Below, one piece after another: positions 32,683-41,969 of a stretch of 64,000 nucleotides of DNA. Made by a program: the position numbers and the translations under genes. How positions within the stretch are numbered: position 1 is the stretch's first letter; each line of letters starts with the position of its first letter. The notes under the pieces were generated by a model that saw nothing but the letters and a program-made list of their open reading frames with translations, ran no database searches and had not been told where the DNA came from. This DNA comes from Fragilaria crotonensis (taxonomy: Eukaryota > Bacillariophyta > Fragilariophyceae > Fragilariales > Fragilariaceae): positions 62,001 through 126,000 of the forward strand of contig JAKSYS010000037.1 of assembly GCA_022925895.1 (NCBI GenBank), written 5' to 3'.

Positions 32683-34194
32683 TCATCTGCCTGCCAAAGC
32701 CGAATTCGCGTGACACGAACGCAGAAAGCATATACCCATCGCCCTCCGACTTGGGCAGAAGTGGCACTTGTCCTTTGGCCCAACCCATTGTTTGGAGGAC
32801 AGTAGATACTGCGCGAAGACAGACTCATCTTGACCAATAATCATCAAGGGCCTGACTGATGATGACACTCGTATGCTTGTTTTTGCTTCAACATCTCGCG
32901 CTGCCTCTTCTCCCCTTTTGATTCTTGATATGCAATTCTTCCAATAGTCAACGTGAAACTCAACCCGAGTCTCATCAGATATAATATCATAGTAATGATG
33001 TCCGAAATCTGTGTCTAAGGTCTTGATCGTAGCAGCTTCACTGAGTGGAAGCTGAATCCAACGCCGACAACGTGGCTCAAGCACGGTAAGGTAGTTCTTG
33101 CAGAATGCATTTCGATGTGCGACAACATCTTCACGTTCATGGCCATCGACGTAGAAGCTCTTCCTTCTCGTATCATACTTGAATCCGAGTAATCGCATCC
33201 AGCGCCATGCTGTTGTGAAGCTCATGTTTTTAAGTCTATGTGCGCGAAGGAATAGCGCAATATCATCCTCATCTTGATCGACATCGACAGGATTGCTAGT
33301 AGGATTAATGGCTGTAGTACTTGTACTCAATGTTGACGTTTCTGCAGTATCTTCGTCTACTACCGATTCACGTTTCCACAACGCAGCCAGCCTTGGGATT
33401 ACAGACGAATGAACGAATTGATAGACTGCTTCAATTGAAAGATGTGACAAGTTCTCGACGCCAAATGCAACAATCTGCTCCTTTGCGCATGGAAACACTT
33501 CGAGAACTCGAGGAAGAGGTCGTTTCCCACACTGAACAGACAAGTTTGGGTTTGGGAAGCATTCAAAATTACGGAACACAATGTTCCAATTTGCGATGGT
33601 TTTATAGAAGGTTGCTTGCGTCATACCAACAGTGTTCAATACCTTACAAGATTCAGTGCAACAGTCTTGCCACGTCCATTCATTCATTTTTGCAAGAGCC
33701 AATCGGTACGCATAACAAAGAAACGTCGCCCTTTGCCTGACAGCGCATATCTCAGCTTTGGTACACACGTTGTCGATATCTCTACCTTGCACAACATTCC
33801 TCCAATTATTTTCTTCCTCATGAACGCTTTGAAGCAGTACAATCCTTCTCTGAAGTGCTTCCATTGGAGTTTCAGAATCGAAATCAGTATCATTCCCATC
33901 CTCGCAATTCGTTGTCCCATGTTTCTTTGGTGGTTTGAACACTCGGTATGCCTCTGGGCTACATGGCCAGTAACTTGAGCTAGAAGCATCAGCAGCAATC
34001 ATTACAGCGGCCGCACCAGTATCTCCTATCCTTGCTCGTTTGCTCGGTGATTGCTCAACAATGTCTCCGATCCTTCCTCCCGTTGTAGCCTCCGTGTTGA
34101 CAGGTGTAGTTATCATTGTGTCGAGAGCGGGTCTTGATCTTGTGCTTGGAATGACTAGCACATTTGCGGCTGCTTCCATTACTTTTCGTTCCAT
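32683..34194 (-). CDS. Transposase N-terminal part, DDE family, frameshifted at the end
   Basis: 503 codons. Residues 25-70 are Ser/Thr/Ala-rich; 110-270 are helical with a WQDCCTE...MTQATFYKTIANWN helix-turn-helix-like part; 320-400 hold the wing region RWMRLLGFKYDTRRKSFYVD and GHEREDVVAHRN. The first catalytic Asp is at about residue 456 (QDES). After KQWVGPK the frame turns to nonsense (DKCHFCPSRR), while the neighbouring frame carries the expected continuation PLLPKSEGDGYMLSAFVSRE from about 32775. A one-base indel is therefore seen directly. Not functional as it stands. Confidence 0.7.
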   Translation of the reverse strand: MERKVMEAAANVLVIPSTRSRPALDTMITTPVNTEATTGGRIGDIVEQSPSKRARIGDTGAAAVMIAADASSSSYWPCSPEAYRVFKPPKKHGTTNCEDGNDTDFDSETPMEALQRRIVLLQSVHEEENNWRNVVQGRDIDNVCTKAEICAVRQRATFLCYAYRLALAKMNEWTWQDCCTESCKVLNTVGMTQATFYKTIANWNIVFRNFECFPNPNLSVQCGKRPLPRVLEVFPCAKEQIVAFGVENLSHLSIEAVYQFVHSSVIPRLAALWKRESVVDEDTAETSTLSTSTTAINPTSNPVDVDQDEDDIALFLRAHRLKNMSFTTAWRWMRLLGFKYDTRRKSFYVDGHEREDVVAHRNAFCKNYLTVLEPRCRRWIQLPLSEAATIKTLDTDFGHHYYDIISDETRVEFHVDYWKNCISRIKRGEEAARDVEAKTSIRVSSSVRPLMIIGQDESVFAQYLLSSKQWVGPKDKCHFCPSRRAMGICFLRSCHANSALAGR

Positions 34195-34529
34195 GCACTG
34201 TTAAGTGGACATGGGTACCGTATCTGCCTTGATTTCTCTGTGAAGTAGTAATAGAATGTGTTCTTGTATGTGACTCTGAACACTCCTGTTGTGTTTGATC
34301 CATCAAATCGGTGCATCAATTCTCCGAAAGAAGCCGACTTGGACATCCCTGTATTGAACCTTCTTACATCAATGACGCCAAGGGACGCATTGACATCAAA
34401 TCTCCCTAAAGCTTCAGCCCAAGTTGATGCAGGAAGCCAGCAATTTGACAATCTCGGACCATACGTGATGTCTGTTCGAAGTAGCATGACGGCATCAGTC
34501 AAAATAGCATATTTACCTTTGTCAACCAT
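34179..34529 (-). CDS. First open frame of the DDE transposon, unknown function
   Basis: 116 codons with good protein composition (LLRTDITYGPRLSNCWLPAS, GVIDVRRFNTGMSKSASFGE, LMHRFDGSNTTGVFRVTYKN). It ends ...CPLNSAWNEK and overlaps the start of the transposase frame by 16 nt (ATGGAACGAAAAGTAA). It may be a separate protein or the N-terminal exon of the transposase. No family recognised. Confidence 0.5.
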   Translation of the reverse strand: MVDKGKYAILTDAVMLLRTDITYGPRLSNCWLPASTWAEALGRFDVNASLGVIDVRRFNTGMSKSASFGELMHRFDGSNTTGVFRVTYKNTFYYYFTEKSRQIRYPCPLNSAWNEK

Positions 34530-34979
34530 TGTATCTATAGATTTATCACCAACAGTAGGTTCACTGAGTTACATAGGAAGGTGACTGCAGGAGGTAAATC
34601 TATAGATTAGAATGGAAATGTTGCAAACGACGGCTTGAAAATCTCATTGTGGAAGCCTTGCTTCCAACACGACAAAGTCCCGCCCTCGTGACGTCATATT
34701 GGCAGTGAAATCGGTCTAGCGTAGAATTAATACTGGGACGTGCGCCCGGATTTTAGAACAGAAAACCAGCTGTACAAGAGTACTACGAGAGTAACTATGA
34801 AATATAATAACGCAGGATGTTACCGTACTGTTTGGTACAGAACGTACGCACGCAAAAATATACGGCAGACACGGGAAATGTCTTCACCCTACATGGCGTA
34901 TCCTGACATTGCGGAGTACAGTACAAGTACTCCGAGTATCGCGGTAGTCACATGTCGCTTCATGTTTCTGTATCAACAC

Positions 34980-35695
34980 ATATTGGACCACAACTCAATC
35001 AATTCGCGTCTGTTTTTACTCTTTCAAGTTGATCCAAGTTCAGAAAAACATGTCACAACTTTCTGTCTACTCAGATTGTTTGCTTGTCTTCTGCTTCACA
35101 GTTAAATGTTTGCCTTGCCCCATCATAATGCTGGATCATCCGGACTCCATTTCTTAGCCACATATCGGATCACAAGTCGATCAATTCGCGTCCATTTGAA
35201 GAATTTGAAGCAGCTCCAAGGTTGCTAAAGCACCACAAAACTTTCTGTCGACTCAGATTGCTTTCAAGCTGGCTGCTTCAAACTCCATTTTCCTCTCACA
35301 CCATCACCATGCTGCATCATCCGGACGTTTTTTTCGCCACATATCGGATCGCCATGCAATCAATTCTTGTCTGTTTTAAGAACTTCAAGTTGATCCAAGG
35401 CCAGAAAACAATCTCACAACTTTCTGGCATCTCAGATTGTTCGCAAGTTGGCTTTTTCAAATTCCATTTTCTCTTGCACCATCATAACGAGGCATCCGTA
35501 CTCGATTTCTCCGCTGCATATTGGACCACAACTAAATCGATTCTTGTCCATTCTGAGAATTTTGAGTTGATTGAAGGCCATGCAATCATCTTGAAACTTC
35601 CTGTCAACTCTGATTCTTTTCAAGCCGGTTCTCGCTCAAAATTCCATCCTCCTCGAAGGTATGATTTCGAATACCCACTCAAGACTGAAGTGCAA
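34980..35695 (+). repeat. Four degenerate tandem units of about 180 bp
   Basis: Unit starts at about 34982, 35164, 35343 and 35520, each opening with AT(T/C)GGA(T/C)C. Shared blocks include TCAATTC(G/T)(C/T)GTC, AACTTTCTG, CTCAGATTG and CACCATCA. Unit lengths of 182, 179 and 177 are not all multiples of three, so frames slip between units. A 199-codon frame (35222-35821) covers the last units and ends in a Gln/Ser-rich tail. It may be the wreck of a repeat protein gene. Confidence 0.6.
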
Positions 35696-35821
35696 GTTCA
35701 AAGTATTCAAAACGGTGCCCAGAGTGAGCAAGGTAAGGAAATGGCACCTGAAGGAAGTGTCCCAGATGTTGTGACAACACTGGGATCAAACAGGAGTGCC
35801 GCCAAGCTTCAAAACCAATGA
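35222..35821 (+). CDS. Possible repeat-protein fragment (weak)
   Basis: 199 codons over units 2-4 of the 180-bp repeat. Visible repeats: ATYRIAMQSILVCFKNFKLI and AAYWTTTKSILVHSENFELI. The C-terminal 50 residues are hydrophilic (VQVQSIQNGAQSEQGKEMAP). No family recognised. The frame upstream (34740-35105) reads a related unit but stops before this one. It could be a pseudogene or a spliced gene. Confidence 0.3.
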   Translation: MLKHHKTFCRLRLLSSWLLQTPFSSHTITMLHHPDVFFATYRIAMQSILVCFKNFKLIQGQKTISQLSGISDCSQVGFFKFHFLLHHHNEASVLDFSAAYWTTTKSILVHSENFELIEGHAIILKLPVNSDSFQAGSRSKFHPPRRYDFEYPLKTEVQVQSIQNGAQSEQGKEMAPEGSVPDVVTTLGSNRSAAKLQNQ

Positions 35822-35829
35822 GGACGTCT

Positions 35830-36540
35830 TCATACATACAACACAACAAACATGATCGTTGGTTTGGTTGTCGAATGTTTTTGTTGCTGGTTTGACCCCT
35901 GAACCCGGAGGTTTTCGAAGTACCACTGAGAATGTCACTCGAGTAACGTTCTACTTAGGGAAGTAGTAACATTTTGGCACCAATTTTGAGTACCCACAGT
36001 GTTACCAGATCATCTAAAATACCATAAAATATAGTACGGATAACACGTGAATGTACTGTTGCAATTGTAATGGTATTTCAGATTTACGTAGAGCATGTTG
36101 TAGCACACAGTATTAGTCAGTGAAAATCTACTAGCGTAACGTTACTTTAGTAACGTTTATGATATAATACTATCGTAATCAGGGCTTCCCAGTGTACATG
36201 GCCTTGCTATGCATAATACAATGTCGTACCAGGTACTCCTACATAACCCGGTAAACTTAAAGAGATTTAGGCTTTTACGAGCTCGGAGGCCAAAATTGTA
36301 TAAGAAAACCTTTATATTTCTTCTCATATGATAAGTCCCGGAAGTACTCCTCTAGTCACGAGCGGTCTGCTTGGAAAAAAGTATATAAGACTTCGAGCTC
36401 TTTGTCGTATACTTTTCCGGAGGGAATAGGTACGAACGAGGACTCGCGTCTCGGCAACAATGGCGGGCTTTTGCACGGTACTGGAGTACTAGGTCTACAA
36501 CAACTATCGGTATTACATTCATACATATTACACTAGTGGG
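35830..36540. other. Non-coding, AT-rich
   Basis: Repeated AGTAACGTT-like strings (35944-36160) and no gene. Confidence 0.3.
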
Positions 36541-36738
36541 TACCTCACATTTGATCGGAGTGTCTACTACAGGAAACTGGACGTACAGTACCCCCAACCT
36601 GGTCGTACTCCGTACCACTACTTTTACTGTTACTGTTTACTTTCAGTACTCAACCCTGGCGAAGTGAAATACCTCACATTTGATCGGAGTGTCTACTACA
36701 GGAAACTGGACGTACAGTACCCCCAACCTGGTCGTACT
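36541..36738. repeat. 69-bp direct repeat, period 129
   Basis: TACCTCACATTTGATCGGAG and the following 49 bp occur at 36541 and again at 36670, essentially identical. Confidence 0.85.
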
Positions 36739-36791
36739 GGTCGTTTATGTACTGTAGACCTGTAGTACATGTAATCCACGTAACAGTACAA

Positions 36792-36925
36792 CAGTACCCC
36801 AGAGTGGTCATACTCCGTAACAGACGCACGCACACACACACAAAATTCAGACAGTATTCATTTCATCCAGTACCCCAGAGTGGTCATACTCCGTAACAGA
36901 CGGACGCACGCACGCACACACACAA
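36792..36925. repeat. Direct repeat with ACGCAC/CACA microsatellite
   Basis: CAGTACCCCAGAGTGGTCAT at 36792 and 36868 (period 76), each followed by ACGCACGCACACACA. Confidence 0.8.
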
Positions 36926-36963
36926 TTAATTTATAATATAGTAGGATATACCATTACTAGTGT

Positions 36964-37069
36964 CTACAGTCTACAGTACAGTCAAGTACAAGTAGAGTCT
37001 AGCTACCGGTAGTATACAGTCTACAGTACAGTCAAGTACAAGTAGAGTCTAGCTACCGGTAGTAGTAGA
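36964..37069. repeat. 50-bp tandem repeat, two copies
   Basis: CTACAGTACAGTCAAGTACA at 36971 and 37021, through AGCTACCGGTAGTA. Confidence 0.85.
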
Positions 37070-37159
37070 GAAGTACAAGTACTGTAGTATTTTGCAGCAG
37101 TTGCTCTCTAGCTACAACCTACCGTAGTTGAGTATTGTAGATCATCGGTTCTACCGGTA

Positions 37160-39780
37160 GTAGTATGGCTAAATTAGATTCATCATGGACTGAGCTTTTG
37201 GATGAAGCTTTGTCACAATGCTAGAAATATATATCTATTTTACATGCTGCCATGTCGCTCATGATTGGGAGCAGTCAACCCACAAGACTACTAAACGTTA
37301 TCCACAAATTGATCACATTGAATGGCAGAATACACCAATGCCACCACTTGCTTAATTGCAACACTAGGCTATGATCATGTGTTCAGAGCATCATTTCACA
37401 CAACCACCAAGACTTCCATGTTCATTGCCAACATCAAGAGAATGAAACCATTGGTAATCATACAAAGCAATCAACTTTTTTGTAACTAATGTGCAGTTTC
37501 TGCAAAGGCTGGAGTTCTCAAATGTAATAATTCCCTTTTGGTGACGGCATGCTTCATTGCAAACAAGCAGTACCTTTGTACTGGCACTGGCAATTTGACA
37601 CTGAATTGGGTTACCAGCAGTACCAAATTATGCTAGTCAATGGTACATTGTTCAGTGTTGCAAAACACACATCCATCACATTGAAAATAACTTCAAGAAC
37701 ATCTGTGTCCAGCAATGTCCCCAGCAGGATTTCTGGACCAGTATTAGTCACCAGGACATGCTTTTACACCTTGATGTTGAGTGAAATTTGCAAGGACATC
37801 ATGTTCTTCTTCATTTGGTCAGATTCTAGCATGATAAATTAATAACATCACACTGCAGGAAGTGCTCCTAGTTGGAGCTTTTCATGACTGGAAAGTCTAT
37901 AAAAGGAACAAGCTTTCACATAACTGAAATGAGGTGTAGTAGAGTTCATCAACTCATAGCATGTCATGGCTGTCTATTTGTTGCATATCTACTACTGTGA
38001 CCAGGCTGTGTTATTTCGCAAAAGCTCCTAGTAGCACCCGAAGAGCTAATTCATGAATTTTTTAGATTTCTTTTAAGAATTGTACATTGATGAATTCATT
38101 CGGAAGTAATGTTACAGTGCATTGTGCAGTTTCAGGCCTACAGTGGCCATGGTGCTTCCTGATATACTGATCATGAGTACATTGATGCTGATTTCATACA
38201 GTAATTCAGTGCTACTAGTATCATGATCAAGCAAATGTTTTGTTTCTGCTGCAAACAACTGCTCATAATCCCTTGATGGGATTTGATGGTCTCTCTGATG
38301 ATGAGGAAATTGCCATGCGGATCATGAATATGCACATAACTATTGCATTGGAGTGTTAGAGTGCACGCCACACCATTCATTGACTTGGAAGTTTTCATTT
38401 GAGACATTCAATCATACAATGTATGTAAGTATGTACTAAATCAATCCCATCAATCAGCACATACAAGTCAATCACAAGGTACAGTATGCCAAGAACATCA
38501 GTTCAATCCCACTTAAATGTTAAGTTCAATAAAAGAATACTTGACCTTTTTTGTGTTTGTGGCTCAATTGTTCAATTTCCTTTCAGGTTTGATTGGAATG
38601 GTCCAACCGACATCATAGGAGTCCTGCTATTCATGGTCAAAAGACCAGCTATTGTAGCTCAAACACCGCAGCCCGCTGCTATTGGATGTCAAGATGTCAA
38701 GGACACTGACTGGATAGCACAGCAACACTCGACATCGTGTCTCATAGTACTGTACGACTACGACTAGTATAACAACTAACAACGTACACCCTTTTATCTT
38801 CATTGAAGAGTGGAGTCTACAGTACTGGAGTACGAGTACCGCCACTGGTAGCTAGGACATACCATGCTGTATGGCAGTGGCAGGAACATCGTGGCTGGAC
38901 GCCAGTATTGGGAAAGTTCGACCTGTGCGTTTTGCATCGTGAGAAAACAAAAGATAAAACGCGCTGCCATGAGTACGTCAACTTTCCAGGAGTGTACCTT
39001 GGTGGCTGTCACCCAATCCAGGGTGATGGTCATCCGTGTGAGTCGAGTATCCCAGTATGTGGGTACAGCGGCAGCACTGTAAATTAGGTTTCTGTTTTTT
39101 TTCGTGGAGTGTACTAATAGTTTATTGTTAGTACATCACAGTACACCAGTACACAGTGCAGATTCTACGTGTTCTTCTACGCAATACTCCAGAATGTATT
39201 GCGCGTTGGTGGTCACCTTAAGATGATCTGCACTCATAAACAACAAATGAGACAGACCATGGGATCAAGCTATTCAAGTCTCAGCTTGACATGCTGGTTC
39301 TTGCTTTTGAAGGGCTATGACTAGTTGAGTAGACAATTTCATCCACTTCTGCTGCAGCTAGCTGTTGCTACACTCGATGTGTTAAATGCAAGATTCCAAT
39401 ATTAAAAGCAGCACTAAAAACGTGGTTTGTTTGAACACCAAAGTTGAGCCCATATGGCGCGTCACAGACAGAAATACGTGCCAAGACCAACAAGCGATGC
39501 CACTTTAGCTGCAATGATCATAAATATAACAAATGGACAGCAGCGGTACTGCCATGGCAAGAACAACACCTATTGGGCAATCCACGCCCATCTACTATCC
39601 ATCACATACGGAGGCTTGGCTGTCCACCTCCTCCACCACTTGGTAGTAGGGGCGACGCTTCTCATTACTGGAAAAGCTTGCAATCATACGCAATGTACAA
39701 AGGAAGATTGACATGGGGATGAGTCAAACGGGCTGCATGTGAGGATCTAAACATCCATCACACCATGTACGGTGTAGAGG
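37160..39780. other. About 2.6 kb without a recognisable gene
   Basis: Several 60-97-codon frames, none with a domain I recognise. No repeat structure seen. Confidence 0.35.
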
Positions 39781-39784
39781 TTAA

Positions 39785-40420
39785 ACGGGCAGATGCAAAG
39801 CAACAACTGCAGGCAAAGAACAGCAAGGCAAGAAGCCTTTGTCCTGGCCCGTGTTCAACTGTGCTGGGACCAATACAAGATGAGCTCCTCCCAATATATA
39901 TTTGAATTTCGTGAACAGGGAATGCCTGTTTCAATTTCAATTGTTATGTTGAAAGCAGCGCGACTCAGGCCAGCATTCAGTTAATAGTCAAGAACACCAC
40001 ACCAGCAGTACAGTGCTACAATGAGGTTTGTACGAACCATTGGTCTTGTATTTAGACTTGGAACTCGTGAATCTCAACGCTCCTCCACGGAAACTGCCGC
40101 AGAGGCTTTGGATTACATGATAACAGATGCTCAACCAATAGGTGCAGATTACCCTTCCCGGCATCAAGATTATGTCTTGAATATGAATCAAACGCCGATC
40201 CTCTTCATCTACAATGCAAAGAAGACATTGGAGGTTGACGGTCGTCGAACCGTGCACATTTGGAAACCAACAAACGATACAAAGCGTGCAACGTTTGCTA
40301 TGACAGTGTCAGCATCCGGGTAAGATTCTGAAGCCACTACTGGTTTTCAAAGGAACTCCAAACGGTCGGATTGCACGAAATGAATTTCCTGGTTAATACA
40401 TACTGTCAAGGCACTCAGCG
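39785..40420 (+). mobile_element. DDE_1-type transposase fragment (Tc1/pogo side), decayed
   Basis: First piece 39793-39984 reads SSSQYIFEFREQGMPVSISI, resembling the HTH region. The second, 40021-40323, reads YVLNMNQTPILFIYNAKKTL then RRTVHIWKPTNDTKRATFAM, with the first catalytic Asp position of DDE_1 occupied by Asn (LNMNQTPI instead of LNMDQTPI). After SASG the frame shifts by one base at about 40320 and continues in the next frame as KILKPLLVFKGTPNGRIARN. A broken copy with at least two frameshifts and a lost catalytic residue. Confidence 0.68.
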
Positions 40421-40934
40421 CTGAACTGTCACATGAACTTCTCATGCTGTACGACAAGAGTAATGACCGCGCCACCATCAAGTTCTTGCTCTTGTCTCTT
40501 TTGCCCACCCTCATGAGCAAAATCAAAGAAACAATGAAGATCATGATGGACTCAATTCATGTCATCTGGTTGCAAGTCATTCATCAGAAGGTGGGTTTTG
40601 GTAAGTATGGCATGAGATGTTGAGAATTTTGTTGAGAACATAACATATTTGTTTATATGCAATTGTTTTACATTGATTTCTTACTGTGAATTTGCATAGA
40701 CTAGAACAAAGAAGTGTCTTACCCTAAGTCCCCCTATATGTCATTACTGAACATATATTTCACAATTAACTGAAGGCATATTTTAACAAGCATGTGAGTG
40801 ATAACTATAGTTGGTTGTAATTAGCAGTAACTGATTTTTTACTGTTTGAGTACGACGTGAAATATCTTTTATTGGGATGATCCGAATAATTGTTGTTTGA
40901 TCTTTACAATATGTAATGATCCTATCAACCCAAA
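40421..40934. other. Non-coding, AT-rich flank of the copia element
   Basis: No gene seen; possibly further decayed transposase sequence. Confidence 0.3.
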
Positions 40935-40939
40935 TAAGT

Positions 40940-41228
40940 TGACAAAACCCTACTTGACTACTGGTATGGTTGAGCTGGTATTGGGTACTGTATGCTTGAA
41001 TACTGTACTACTGTCTGTTTCCTGACACGATACTACATTCTACACACATGGTATGTTTTCTACACAGTTTCTACATGCTTCAGATTATGGAAATCCTACG
41101 ATTAAATTATAATTATTGTTGTTGCGAAATCGATAAGTACCATCGGTAGATTGTTCGGATTGATCACCCGTTTCAATCTATCATACCACTGTTTTCCCCT
41201 GTTTTGTACCGTTGTTTGCTCGCTGTTA
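40940..41228 (+). repeat. 5' LTR of the CoDi-like element
   Basis: 289 bp, starts TGACAAAACC and ends CGCTGTTA; identical by eye to 47742-48030. Confidence 0.92.
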
Positions 41229-41877
41229 GATTAACAGTCCCGCATTGCTTGTCTTTAACCCGAGAAAGCAAGCGATTTGGTCCATTTGAAGGCCTCAAGT
41301 GGATTTGGTTGCGTTGTGAAAACGTCGTTTGTCGAATCGGCGTATTAAAGTGCTAAGTAGCACCTGCCGTCCCTGTCGTTTTGCGAAGGTTCGAGGCATT
41401 CGTGTGATCTGCATTGAAGCAGATCAGTGTGACCGTCATTGAGACGAATATCGACGCTTTGTTTAGCGGAAAAAGGACCATTGTCGCTGGCCCTTCATCG
41501 AACGAGTTCGGAAAGCCAGTTGAAACGGGGTTGTTCTGATTCCAACTGGTACTGACGTTCCTGTGTTCTGACGTACGAGTCGTATACTTCCTAAGTAACG
41601 AGGAAGATTTGGTCCGAAGTTCCGAAGATTCGGGAAGAAGATTCTTCGGAGATTCGCAATTTGTCACGATTCCCTAAGTAATTTGGACGAGATTTGGTCA
41701 AAGGTCCGAAGATTCGAGATTCAGATTCGTTGAAGATTCTGAGAGTCACCGAGATCCGGAGAGAGAACAAGAATCTTCTGCAACTTCAAGGTCTGTCGGT
41801 CAGCCGGTTTTCCAGATCGAATCTAAGGTCTGTCCTGTGTCCAAAGTTTTTCGACGTCTGTCTGTCCAACGTCATTT

Positions 41878-41969
41878 GAGTCGAGTCGGATCGGAAGTCA
41901 ACGTCCGTCCGTCATCCCATTTTGAGTCGAGTCGGATCGGAAGTCAACGTCCGTCCGTCATCCCATTTT
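41878..41969. repeat. 46-bp tandem repeat in the element's leader
   Basis: Two identical copies, GAGTCGAGTCGGATCGGAAG onward, 41878-41923 and 41924-41969. The CCGTCYGTCATCC motif within it recurs near 41987 and 42189. Confidence 0.85.

Larger units (their letters stand above)
31350..34529 (-). mobile_element. Decayed DDE transposon (QDES/DHSQGH type), two open frames
   Basis: Reading from right to left: a 116-codon first frame (34529-34179), then a 503-codon transposase N-terminal part (34194-32683), then pieces continuing at 32788-32546, 32497-32240, 32110-31781 and 31659-31351. Recognisable motifs are YVDGHEREDVV, MIIGQDESVF (first Asp), FLFDHSQGHARK (second Asp), IAECADFKDEETALQYLGSQ and FHAELAGK near the third acidic residue. 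The shifts between pieces (for example near 32775 and 31860) mean at least four frameshifts. I see no clear terminal inverted repeats. Family looks like the DDE endonucleases widespread in algae and oomycetes, IS630/Tc1-mariner side. Confidence 0.7.
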
